Of a DNA stretch of 64,000 nucleotides, positions 1-8,760 are shown piece by piece (the stretch's first letter is position 1; the number at the start of each line of letters is the position of its first letter). The stretch lies in NCBI GenBank assembly GCA_026413225.1, contig CM048552.1, forward strand, positions 194,197,553 through 194,261,552, written 5' to 3'. The notes under the pieces were generated by a model. The model made no database searches and was not told the origin of the DNA. It was given only the letters and a program-made list of their open reading frames with translations. The position numbers and the translations under genes are program-made. This DNA comes from Otis tarda (Eukaryota; Chordata; Aves; Otidiformes; Otididae).

Positions 1-236
1 TACTGAAGATAACATCAACTCTTAGATTTTGTTCCTTTATCAGATTTTGTCTCTGGGTTAAAGCCCTCTGTCAACGTTACATCACTGTTGATTGCTCATT
101 CTGTATAGTAACACCATACATCTTTTTGAAAGTAGTTTTAAGGACCAGGGTTTACTGGAGTCAAGTCTTTCTAATATAACTAGAAGAATCTGACTGATGG
201 GAGTAACTTGTTTTTTCTTCTTCCCTCCTTCCTCAG
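1..236. other. MTIF3 intron or 5' flank
   Basis: It ends in a splice acceptor (ag 235-236) with a pyrimidine tract. No exon recognised. Confidence 0.7.
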
Positions 237-700
237 AATGACTACCTCTTGTGTGATGAAACTTCTATGTCAAGCAAGCAGAAATGAGAATAGATATGCA
301 AAAAGATTCTTTGGTACTCTTCTGACACAAACACCACAAAAGAGGGTCTTTTCTCCATTCTGCATGGTGGCACCTGACCCTAGAAAGTCAACTGTGTTTG
401 GACTTGCTCAGCCATTTTGTACAGCTGAAAAATCTCACACGGAACCAAAAAAGAAAGCAGCATTTGGAAGCGTTGGGCGAAGAATTCCCTATCGGATTTT
501 GCATGTAATCAACCAGGATGGAGAGAGCTTAGGAAATATGCACCGAGCAGAGGCACTCAAACTTATGGATCAGCATGACCTGAAACTAGTTCTCCTTCGT
601 GAGAATGCAGAACCTCCTGTATACAGACTAATGACTGGGAAGCAGATTCACGAAGAACAGCTTAAACGTGCAGAGAAGAAAAAAGCAAGTTCAAAAACAG
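237..700 (+). CDS. MTIF3: MTIF3 coding exon A (targeting sequence and IF3 N-domain)
   Basis: The exon opens after a pyrimidine-rich acceptor ending at 236 and closes at donor gtatgt (701). It holds one 5' UTR base, the ATG, 154 codons and the first base of a split glycine codon. It encodes the transit peptide, the linker and the whole IF3 N-domain. Confidence 0.93.
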
Positions 701-3280
701 GTATGTACATTGTTGACACTGCAACACTCAGCACTTCAAAAAATGCTGCATTAAAAGTGGTTTCAGCAGATTAAATCCTCTTAGTTGCATTTGTGTAGAT
801 CCAAAGCAATGCCACTGCAGTCCAGGCTGTTAAGGATTTGCAGTCGTGAAAATAAAATTTGGGATTAGTCTAGTCTTCCACAGAGAAGCCTTCTGATGCC
901 TTCTCAGGATTTACTATTTTGGCATCTGCTAGGGTTTTTTTTTTTTAAATCTATTTTTATTTAAGGGAATAGAACTAGACTCTGGTTCCATGGGACGCAC
1001 CGAATTTCTGTTCTTTTACTTAGGCGTGACGTGACAGGCGGTCTTTACAAAGAGAGCACCAGAAACACCAATGTAGTGTTTCACCAGTAGTCATTCCTAG
1101 CTTGCTGCTAGGAAGACAAAATCTAGAGCCCTTTCTTGTACAGAGTAAGAGAACAACCTTTTCCATTTTGAACACTTTTCAGTGTTTTTTCTTAAGTCAG
1201 CCTGCTCCAGCAGTTCAACAAACTGAGTTTGGCAAAGAGGTTTTGGAAAAGGCATCTGACCTTGTATCCTCTTTTCTTATCCTCAGGCTAATGCAGGTAT
1301 CCGTGCTTTGGGTAGAGTTCTGATTTTAGAGGAGAGCACTATTGTGATAGTGAGTTTTTTTGTTCAAGAAAAAAGATTACTCAAATGGTAACTACTTTAG
1401 AGAACCTTTAAGGAGGAAGAGACCATAAGTTGTTCAAGTATACTACAAGGCATTATACTTCCAGTTGAATATTGCACTTTGCCATTCAAGAAAATGGGCT
1501 TGAGACGAAGACCTGTCTAACTTCAAAGCTTTTACATTCAACTATACTATGTGCAGAACTTAGGAATTTGCACACTAAGTCTTTAATTCCAATGTTTAGC
1601 TGTTTATCTTTGTCAGACCTGCATTATGGGTGCTATGAACAAAACTGTAATTAAAATAAAAATACTTTAAGCATTCTGACCCTGAAGAGACTTCCCTATC
1701 TGCCTCAAATATGCACTCGGTCTCCCAGTTACGGCAGTGAATGTGAGATATCAAGTAGCCACCTTCTAAGGAGAGACTGGTGCATGCTGAGACAATGAGA
1801 TTAGGATGTTCTGTGTATGAGAAAGCAGCATGGGGGAAGGGAGTTAAGCAGACAAAGCACCATAGGCTGTCTGTTGAAAGACAGCAGCCGATACAGGTTT
1901 GCGAGATGTTACACCAACACAGTTTTAGTTCTGTTTTAAACAGGGATGGTTCAGAAGGAGTTATCCTTTTCTTCAGCTATTGCCAAGAACGACTTAGAGA
2001 CCAAGACTAAACATATAGCACAGTGGATTGAAAAGAAATACCATGTTAAAGTTACCATCCGGCAAGCAAAAGATAGCAATACAGACATGGTAAGTGGACT
2101 CCTGAAAGCTGGACCAATCAATTTCATGAAATAGGTGTACTTGTATTAACTTCCCCTGTTCAGTACTGCCACGTTTTTTTAGTATGTCATGTACTGCTAA
2201 AATAGGTGAAGGTCTAGGTCCTATGAAAATAATGATTGCCCCACCTAAGCTGCATCTGTGCAGTTCTAGAAAAGTTGTCCCAGTAGAGACAATTTAAATA
2301 CCATGCTTGCTTAAGAATGCAGTTATAAGACCAGCTTTGACAGCATTGTCCAAGAAGTTTCTTCTTTGCAGCACCACCTTATTAACTGGGCTGGTTAAAT
2401 TTTCCCATCTATGTCTTAAGCCAGCTCACTCACTGAAAAGTTTAACAGTAAGGTTTAAAAAAAACAAACAAAACCAGGTGTATTTTAGCTAGATTATTTC
2501 AGTAACATAACAGTTCTTCTAAGATGCGGGTAAGGTTAGTTTTCCACTGCTCTGGGACTGCATATGGGAGGGAGCTGAACATTTCATGACACAGTCCAGC
2601 TTTAGGTTGTCCTTAAATTTAAAAGCTTAATTATAAGCTTAAGAGTTCAGCTTGTTATATGAATGCACTGTATCAGTCAGTTCAGTACTACAATGTTCTC
2701 CTAACCTTAGAACAATACTGCCCTGTAAGAGGAAAGTCCCATAATAATATGCCTGAATCTAGTGGAAGAAGAGGGTGGGGAAGAGTCCACTTCACAAACA
2801 CCTTTAAACAGCAAAACAAGATGAGTCAGGAATTCAGCCTAAGTGTTAGGGAAATGGCTTAATTCCTCTGGTGACTTTCCTAAACCTGCTTATGAGTAAA
2901 GAACACATGGTTAAGAAATGACAAGCTGAACTGCTAAAACCAGGACTACCAACTACCTTGATTCAGCTAATAATGAAACCACAAGCAGGAGATGCTGTCA
3001 CTACAGAATAGCCTGAAATATTTTTCTACCTCTGTGCATTTAGTCTTATTTTTCTCCTTCTTTTTAGTTCACACTTTTTGATCAGATTTTGGAGACTGTG
3101 TCTGAGAAAGCCACTTATCTTTCCAAGCCGAAAGTTACTAGAGAAGGAGTGAGTACCTGTATTTTGAGACACATGTCTGACAAAGAGTTGAAAGCATACC
3201 AGAAGATGGAAAACCAGAAAAACAGTACAGTAAAGAAAGATGAAAATGAAGATCTGAAGTCAAATGAGTTGCATCAGTGA
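238..3280 (+). CDS. MTIF3: mitochondrial translation initiation factor 3 (three coding exons)
   Basis: Coding exons are 238-700, 1944-2089 and 3068-3280, joined by GT-AG introns. Codon 155 is split G|GG across the first junction; the second junction falls between codons. The product is about 273 residues, close to the roughly 278 of human MTIF3. Seen: a basic N-terminus suited to mitochondrial import (residues 1-75), the IF3 N-domain (about 85-150, with [12 protein letters not shown] and [14 protein letters not shown]), then the IF3 C-domain (about 158-245, with [21 protein letters not shown]), and a charged tail ending in NELHQ like the human protein. Known of the family: it binds the 28S mitochondrial small subunit, dissociates 55S ribosomes and proofreads initiation with fMet-tRNA. 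The start at 238 was chosen because a splice acceptor (ag at 235-236) lies just upstream; the frame left of it is intron. Upstream noncoding exons and the promoter lie outside the window. Confidence 0.95.
701..1943 (+). other. MTIF3 intron A
   Basis: Intron with gt at 701 and ag at 1942-1943. Reading frames inside it (for example around 1102-1323) match nothing I know. I see no repeat or RNA gene in it. Confidence 0.85.
1944..2089 (+). CDS. MTIF3: MTIF3 coding exon B (start of IF3 C-domain)
   Basis: The acceptor cag is at 1941-1943 and the donor gtaagt at 2090. Two bases complete the split glycine and 48 codons follow. It carries the first helix of the C-domain ([15 protein letters not shown]) and the first strand after it. 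Confidence 0.93.
2090..3067 (+). other. MTIF3 intron B
   Basis: Intron from gtaagt (2090) to a T-rich acceptor ending tttttag (3067). I see nothing else in it. Confidence 0.85.
3068..3280 (+). CDS. MTIF3: MTIF3 last coding exon
   Basis: Seventy residues and a TGA stop (3278-3280). It covers the second half of the IF3 C-domain and a lysine- and glutamate-rich tail ending SNELHQ, which corresponds to the human SNVLHQ ending. Confidence 0.93.
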   Translation, partial: FTLFDQILETVSEKATYLSKPKVTREGVSTCILRHMSDKELKAYQKMENQKNSTVKKDENEDLKSNELHQ

Positions 3281-3317
3281 CTTTATGAAGAGATGTAAAC
3301 AATATTAATTTCTTATT

Positions 3318-3346
3318 TAAAAAAACAAACAAACAAACTAACAAAC
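3318..3346. repeat. AAAC-rich simple repeat in the MTIF3 3' UTR
   Basis: Imperfect run of AAAC units just before the polyadenylation signal. Confidence 0.8.
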
Positions 3347-3356
3347 TATAAAACTT

Positions 3357-3362
3357 AATAAA
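3357..3362 (+). terminator. MTIF3 polyadenylation signal AATAAA
   Basis: Canonical hexamer 77 bases after the MTIF3 stop, with T/G-rich sequence after it. Cleavage would be expected 10-30 bases further on, within tens of bases of the GTF3A stop on the other strand (3418-3420). Confidence 0.8.
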
Positions 3363-3417
3363 GTTATTGTTGAGCTTTGCACTGGTCATTCCATGAAGAA
3401 TGTTGTTCAGTTAACCT

Positions 3418-3579
3418 TTACTGCAGAGTCAGAATTTCAACAGTTGGTATTTCATTTTCCATGGGCTTATCCTTTATCTTGCTTTCTGTCACAACCACAT
3501 CCTTTCCTGGCTGTGTTTTAGGAGGAATGTAGCCGCTCAGACGAGAGGCTAAGCTCCTCTTAGGACGAGAACGCTTTGC
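3418..3579 (-). CDS. GTF3A: GTF3A last coding exon (C-terminal tail)
   Basis: Fifty-three codons and TAA (3420-3418). It starts [20 protein letters not shown], matching the conserved vertebrate TFIIIA tail, and ends in a divergent stretch finishing EILTLQ (human VAVLTLG). The open frame was not obvious because it has no internal ATG near its start. Confidence 0.93.
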   Translation of the reverse strand, partial: AKRSRPKRSLASRLSGYIPPKTQPGKDVVVTESKIKDKPMENEIPTVEILTLQ

Positions 3580-6500
3580 CTGGCAGAAACAAATCCAGAA
3601 TTAGCAACTTAACATATCTGTGGAGCAAAGACTACTACTGGGAGGGGGAGAGAAGAAATCATTGAATAGGCCAGCACTGCATTATTTAAAGGATCTTCAG
3701 AAATTAAGAATCTCCCAAATTAAGTAGATAGCTGGCCTGTTTTACTGCTTGAAGTCACATTCTAAAACATGTAGTGTTTACCCTCCTCTGAAGTGAAAGG
3801 GTATGACTGAGAAGACTTTTTCAAGAGTGTAACTTACTTTCAAGTTCAGCTTTCTCTTTTCAGGATCATGTACAACTGTGTGCCTTGCTAGGCTCTGCTA
3901 CAGTTACAAAGAGCAGGGGGAAAAAAAAAAAAAGAGTTATGTTTATAATTTTAGATTATGTGATTCAGATTAGGACAGTGTAAAAAAATACATACCTTCA
4001 TTGCAAACACTCTTCCACAGCCTGGATAGTCACAAGAGAATGGTTTTTTCTCCTCATGAAAAGAGAGGATATGGCTTTGAAGGTTAAATACAGTTGTGTA
4101 AGTTCTCCCACATCCTTCTCTCGGGCATCGGCAGACTTCCCTCTCCACAGCGTGTGTTTTTTGATGCTGCTTGAGGTAATCTTTCCTTTTAAAAGTTTTG
4201 CAACACTCACTGCAAACTATCGGCTCTGAGTGGGAGAGAGACAGGGAGAGTATAAATTAACAGCTTCTTACAGGAGCTCAGAGTCAAACCTTAGTAGTCC
4301 TCTAGAACAATGCTAAAATCCACACGAAATGCAAGGAACTCTGAGACTGGAAGAGAATAATGCAGTATGAATTATCCCAATCCGAAAACCTACATTATAC
4401 AATTTCTCGTTAACTGGATGACAAAGCAAAGTTAGTATACTGAGTAGCATTTTCATCAGTTAAAGATCTAGCCAGAGTGACAACCATTTTACTGATCAAG
4501 TGTTAGCAAACAAGTTTGTCTAGACACAATGACAAGTTGATGAAATGAATTCAGCAAGGACAATTCTTCAAATTAGAAGTTTGTTATTGTTAAGTTCTAT
4601 TTACTAAAGCATTTGGAGTTTACCTGTATGACTTTCTTTATTATGTTTCAGAAGCTCTGTCCAAGTTTTTCCAGTATAGGAGCAGTTTTCTTTCTTGCAT
4701 GCATAGCCTGTTAAACACAACAGATGTTTACAATCACAAAGGTTCTGGCAGACACAGTCCACTTTTACAAGGCGGAACTCCACTTTCAGCATTTCAAAAT
4801 CAAAAGCCAGTGTTCCTTCTCTGCTCTCATACAGCACAGTGATGGAACAGGCTACGAACACAAATTAGAACATGATAAATGGTTTAAGGTTCCAATGTTT
4901 AAGGAAGAAACCTTGTATCACTGGCATAAGTTGTCCAGAGAGGCTGTGGAATCCCTACCCCAGAAAACATTCAAAACTTGACTGGACACAGCCCTCATCA
5001 GCCTGGTTTAACTGATCCCGCCTTGAGCAGGGAGTTGGACCAGATGACCTCCAGAGGTCCTTTCCAACCAAAACGATTTTATGAAACTCTGTCTCTCCTT
5101 GCTTCCGTAAAACTACTTCCTCAGCAGCCATATGCTTTCAAATAGATGAAAATATTTCTGTATAAATATGTGTATTACATATAAAAAATAAGATCTTGAC
5201 CATACAGTAATATTCCAGCGTCTAAAGAGACTCTGCTATTCTATCAAGCAGACAGGATGGTTTTTAAAAGACCACAGAAAGTCAACACTATTTAAATCCC
5301 AGGACTATGAATAAGTCCCTGAGCAGTAGGAATCGCAGCTTTTTAGATACTCTTCCTTTAGTTTTGTGTTGGTCTTTTTTCCTAGCACTGGAAAGCAGAT
5401 TACTGTCAATAGCACTGAAAGAATGGATAGGAGTGTAGCAGGATTAGCTCAAACATACATGACCACCTCCTGACGATTCCACTTAAGTACCTTTCACATA
5501 GGTACATTATCAAATTAAAAAATGCAAGCCTACGTGGTTCTGCCAAGGCTCCATAGGAAATTTGTGGCAGAACTGGCAACTGATCTTTCCCTCTGAAAGT
5601 CTAGGCTAGTGCCTTAACCATTAGCCCATCTTCAGAACATGGATTATTGACAAGGAAGCACGTAAGAAGAAATGACTGCAGGAATCCTCAGCTCTGTTCA
5701 GCCTGCCACAAGTATGTTGTAACTGAACACTGCAATGCTTTGCTTGTATCCCCTCTGACTACTCAAAAGGGGGGTTCCTGTTTTTGTCTGTCTGGATCAC
5801 TAGGCCAAAAATACTTTAATGTCTGTCATACATCCCTGCATGCTCTCTGTACTGGAAGAAGTACTTTTTCCTTTGCTAAAACATAACTGAAGCAAGGGAA
5901 AAAAACCCAAACTGTATTACCTTCATGTACCTTCTCATGCCGCTTTAGTCGACTTGGAGTAGAAAAGGACTTTCCACATCCTTCATTATTACATCTAGGT
6001 GTAAAGTACACTGGTTAAATTTCTTTCACTGCATCCACATATGTTTTGTTCTTTAAGTCAAGAACAATTAAAGTGGACAAAATAATCCAAGTTTCCCCTT
6101 GCCTAGAGATCTGTTCTGTTCCCTTCTTGTAAAACTAAGTTCCATAATATGTTTCCAATAGAGGACTCTGATCCCCTCAAGTTAAAACTGTAGTATGATT
6201 CCCATGCATACAGTGAGTTAAGCTTTAGCTAAAGAATCAAACCTTGTATCATCCCTACATAGTAGGCTTTTCAAACATAAAAGAGAGATAGAAAGTGGAA
6301 GATTTAAGTGGCTCGTACAGATCTAGCCAGCAGAGCAGTAGCAGAGCATTGACAGTATTTTTGTGTCTGTCACCCAGCCATACTAGGGCATTTCACTTAA
6401 GTGGAACACTCCTGTTAACTGTGTTCCACCTCTAAGAAATACAAGACTAAATTTTGCTTTCATCAGATCTATACTGATGTGTCATGTAAATAATGGAGTT

Positions 6501-8460
6501 GCAATGCACAGCGGCTCAGATTGGTGTCCAAGCCTCTCACCTTTTTTAAGCTACTACTCACTTCAGTGTTAGCCAAGTCACTGCTTTTTACTGGAAAACA
6601 GAGGTAGCTGCATTTTTCATTGCCATGCAAGCTCTTATGCTTGTATTTCGGACTGTGTGAACTCAAAACTGAGGGTTTTTTTTGTTTATTTTTCCTGTGA
6701 ACCTGTAATAAATTCAAAGAAAATGTCTGGAATGCTGAAGTTACAGAGCACCAAGACTGTTGGTCAGAACAGACTACTGAGCAAAGGACTAGTACAAAAA
6801 AAATGTACCTGGAGCCCTGACTACAAATCCACGCCAGTTTTTTTTGAAGGCCACATCAATGAAAAGGTTGAGGAAAAGCATCTGTTTTCATCTACAGTGT
6901 TTAAATTGAATTGTTAAAAGTTCATTGTTAAGATTATCCACCTACTTGAAGGGACGTTCATTGGTGTGGTGACACTGATGAACTTTAAGTTGTTGATGTT
7001 TCCTGAAAGACTTGTTACAGCCTTCAAAGTCGCACTATTTAGGAAATTAAGTTATCATTAGAAGCCAAATAATGACAGCCCAGTCCATATGTGTTTGCTG
7101 AAATCCCAATCACAGTATTTGAACTCATATAAATATGGCATAATAACAAGTTGAAATATTTCACTAGATACACAAAAAGGAGCTTGTTTGGCATCCGCTT
7201 CCCAGTATCAAAGGTAATTACTCACCACATATTGCTTTTGCTGATTTTCATGCTTGCGCCCAATGTGCTTCTTTAAGTTTGATTTTGTTCCAAATTTCTG
7301 ATTGCATCCATCAGCTGTGCACCTGCAAATGAATTGTATTTTCTTATTACCACTCTCAAACAGTGATTTGTCTCTTAGGCAGCTACACAAATCATTGGAC
7401 CTGAGGAATACACGAAGAATAACTGAAACTCACAACCCAAATATAAAATTTTGCTTTGAAGCCAGAGGGTAAGTTACAACCAAAAGCCACAGCAAAACAT
7501 ATCAGAAGGTATTTTTAATAAAACATGTAGGAATTCCTAGCTCCTGATCCACATGCAGCTATTAAAGACTTAGAAACAAGAGGTAACTGCCCTTCCTTCT
7601 TTTAATTCTGTACTCTAGGGAGAGATCTGCCCATTCCTTTAAGCATCTATTATGAGTCACTGCCAGGTAGGAAGTTTGAGGCTGAGGAGATTCCCCACGT
7701 CTCACCCTGCATGACACTGTGACAGCAGCACTCGGGACACCAACGCTGGGCACGTACCAGCCACTCACCAGCTTTAACTCCCCTTCGCTTCCATAAGGAC
7801 AAGCACAACGCATTTTAAGACGTTAAACATTTGGCCTTACTCAAACAGCTTCTCCTTGGTGTGGGTAAGAAGGTGCCGAGCGCGGTGGAAATCTCTCGTG
7901 AAACCTTTACCGCAGCCTTCGTAATCGCAAACATACGGCCTCTGAAAGAGAGAGAGTTATTCGGAGATGACAAACCCCACCTCGAGGGGCTCGGCGGTTT
8001 CCAGGAGACCTTTCGGCGAGGCGTCCCGGCGCTGGTTTGTCAGACACAACGCCCGCAGCCCCCCACATTGTGCTGGGTACCCCACGCGTGAAGCTGAACG
8101 CCCGATCCCCTCGAACCGCGGCAGGCCGCCAGCGGCCTGCCGGGCCCCTCGCCTCGGCCACATGCAAAACCTCCCTCCCCTGCCGACGGGAGGCCCGAGC
8201 GGGATTCCCCGCGCACCCCCGGCATCGCAGCTCCCTGAGGCCGCGGCCCAGCACCGGGCGGCCCGGCTCACCTCGCCCGTGTGCCGACAGAGGTGGGCGT
8301 CCAGCCTCCAGGCCTTGTTGAAGGCGGCATCGCAGTCGGGGAAGGAGCAGATGAAAGGACGGGCGGGGAGCGCGCTCCCGCTGCCGCCGCCACCGGGCGA
8401 GGGCGCGCGCCCGGCACCCCCGCCCTCCTGCGCGCTCCCCGCCGCCCGTTCCCCGGCCAT
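3418..8460 (-). CDS. GTF3A: general transcription factor IIIA (nine coding exons, nine zinc fingers)
   Basis: Coding exons in transcript order: 8460-8272, 7941-7841, 7322-7226, 7034-6946, 5994-5921, 4707-4624, 4225-3996, 3897-3838, 3579-3418. All junctions are GT-AG and every split codon closes in phase, giving about 361 residues (human 365). Seen: a glycine/alanine-rich N-terminus (1-35), then nine C2H2 fingers at about 36-305, all with both cysteines and both histidines. They include the short finger 7 ([18 protein letters not shown]) and the H-X4-H endings of fingers 3, 6 and 8. Next come a basic segment and the tail motif [15 protein letters not shown], conserved in vertebrate TFIIIA and known in Xenopus as part of the transcription-activating region. 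Known role: it binds the 5S rRNA gene internal control region, recruits TFIIIC and TFIIIB for RNA polymerase III, and binds 5S rRNA in the 7S particle. The ATG at 8460 gives a normal length, but non-AUG starts are known in mammals. Confidence 0.95.
3838..3897 (-). CDS. GTF3A: GTF3A coding exon 8 (end of finger 9)
   Basis: A 60-base exon encoding [20 protein letters not shown], the same segment as human QSLTRHAVVHDPDKKK. It is too short to appear as an open frame but is fixed by acceptor tgtag and donor gtaagt. Confidence 0.93.
3996..4225 (-). CDS. GTF3A: GTF3A coding exon 7 (fingers 7, 8 and most of 9)
   Basis: Two bases complete a glutamate codon, then 76 codons follow. It encodes finger 7 ([18 protein letters not shown]), finger 8 ([18 protein letters not shown] and on) and the first half of finger 9 up to GRVFAMK. 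Finger 9 is cut by the next intron. Confidence 0.95.
4226..4623 (-). other. GTF3A intron 6
   Basis: A 398-base intron. Nothing else recognised. Confidence 0.85.
4624..4707 (-). CDS. GTF3A: GTF3A coding exon 6 (finger 6)
   Basis: It encodes [20 protein letters not shown] followed by HNKESHT. This is finger 6 with the four-residue histidine spacing typical of TFIIIA. The KTWTELLKH segment matches human exactly. Confidence 0.94.
4708..5920 (-). other. GTF3A intron 5
   Basis: The largest intron of the gene (1213 bases). It carries a CR1 tail fragment at about 4920-5088, listed separately. Nothing else recognised. Confidence 0.85.
4920..5088 (+). mobile_element. CR1 LINE 3' fragment in GTF3A intron 5
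   Basis: It runs from a tract like the CR1 'cccagagagg..tggaatc' region through 'ggagttggaccagatgacc' to an ATTTTATGA end, a decayed form of the terminal repeat. It is inserted opposite to GTF3A transcription. Its departure from the CR1 pattern suggests an older subfamily. The left edge is uncertain by tens of bases. Confidence 0.88.
5921..5994 (-). CDS. GTF3A: GTF3A coding exon 5 (finger 5)
   Basis: It encodes [19 protein letters not shown] and EKVHE. One base at the start completes the lysine codon, and one base at the end begins the next glycine codon. Confidence 0.94.
5995..6945 (-). other. GTF3A intron 4
   Basis: A 951-base intron. Open frames here (6469-6717 minus, 6657-6917 plus) resemble no known protein. 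I see no repeat I can name. Confidence 0.8.
6946..7034 (-). CDS. GTF3A: GTF3A coding exon 4 (finger 4)
   Basis: It encodes [20 protein letters not shown] and the end of the finger (CHHTNERPF). It closes with two bases of a lysine codon at donor gtaggt. Confidence 0.94.
7226..7322 (-). CDS. GTF3A: GTF3A coding exon 3 (finger 3)
   Basis: Thirty-two whole codons. It encodes [19 protein letters not shown] and the long linker [10 protein letters not shown], nearly identical to the human linker. Confidence 0.94.
7323..7840 (-). other. GTF3A intron 2
   Basis: A 518-base intron. I see no repeat or RNA gene in it. Confidence 0.85.
7841..7941 (-). CDS. GTF3A: GTF3A coding exon 2 (finger 2)
   Basis: Acceptor tttcag lies before 7941 and donor gtaagg at 7840-7835. 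It encodes [18 protein letters not shown] and the rest of finger 2, ending in the first two bases of a glutamate codon. Confidence 0.93.
7942..8271 (-). other. GTF3A intron 1
   Basis: A 330-base GC-rich intron continuing the CpG island. No other feature seen. Confidence 0.85.
8272..8460 (-). CDS. GTF3A: GTF3A coding exon 1 (N-terminus and finger 1)
   Basis: Sixty-three codons from the ATG (8460-8458) to the donor GTGAGC (8271-8266). It encodes a glycine-rich lead and finger 1 ([20 protein letters not shown]...). It lies inside the CpG island. Confidence 0.88.
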
Positions 8461-8554
8461 GCGGGACGGCGCGTCACCGGCGCCCAGCGGGGATTGTCCC
8501 CTCCCGCCTCCCGTCCCCGCGCCAGCAGCGGGGGGGAGGGGGCCCGTCGGGCGG

Positions 8555-8564
8555 GCGCATGCGC
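8555..8564. promoter_or_regulatory. NRF1 binding site, perfect palindrome
   Basis: GCGCATGCGC, the ideal NRF1 consensus, about 95 bases upstream of the chosen GTF3A ATG. It directly abuts a GC box. NRF1 sites usually sit within about 100 bases of the transcription start, which favours a start between 8460 and about 8555. Confidence 0.8.
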
Positions 8565-8760
8565 GGTGTGGCGGGAGGGGAAGCGATGGAGGGGTGGCGG
8601 GCTGGCAGTAGCGGTAAGGCTGCGGCTGCTGTTCCCCCGTGCGGCACGGCGGCCATGGTCCTGCCTGACCCGCCGTCCGGCAAAGGGCTGTGAGAGCTGC
8701 ACAGGGCCGCCTCCTCCTCACCGGAGAGTTTGATCCCGAAAGCAGGCCGGGACCGTGGTG

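Larger units (their letters stand above)
7950..8760. promoter_or_regulatory. CpG island, GTF3A promoter and first exon
   Basis: Dense CG dinucleotides in a strongly GC-rich block, unlike the AT-richer flanks. It spans intron 1, exon 1 and the upstream flank of GTF3A. It holds GC boxes (8549-8555 and 8361-8368) and an NRF1 site. I see no TATA box, as expected for a housekeeping gene. Confidence 0.85.

Noticed and set aside
7967-8733. Plus-strand frames of 214 and 150 codons opposite GTF3A exon 1
   Set aside because: They are shadows of the CpG island. Arginine-, proline- and alanine-rich composition and no motif.
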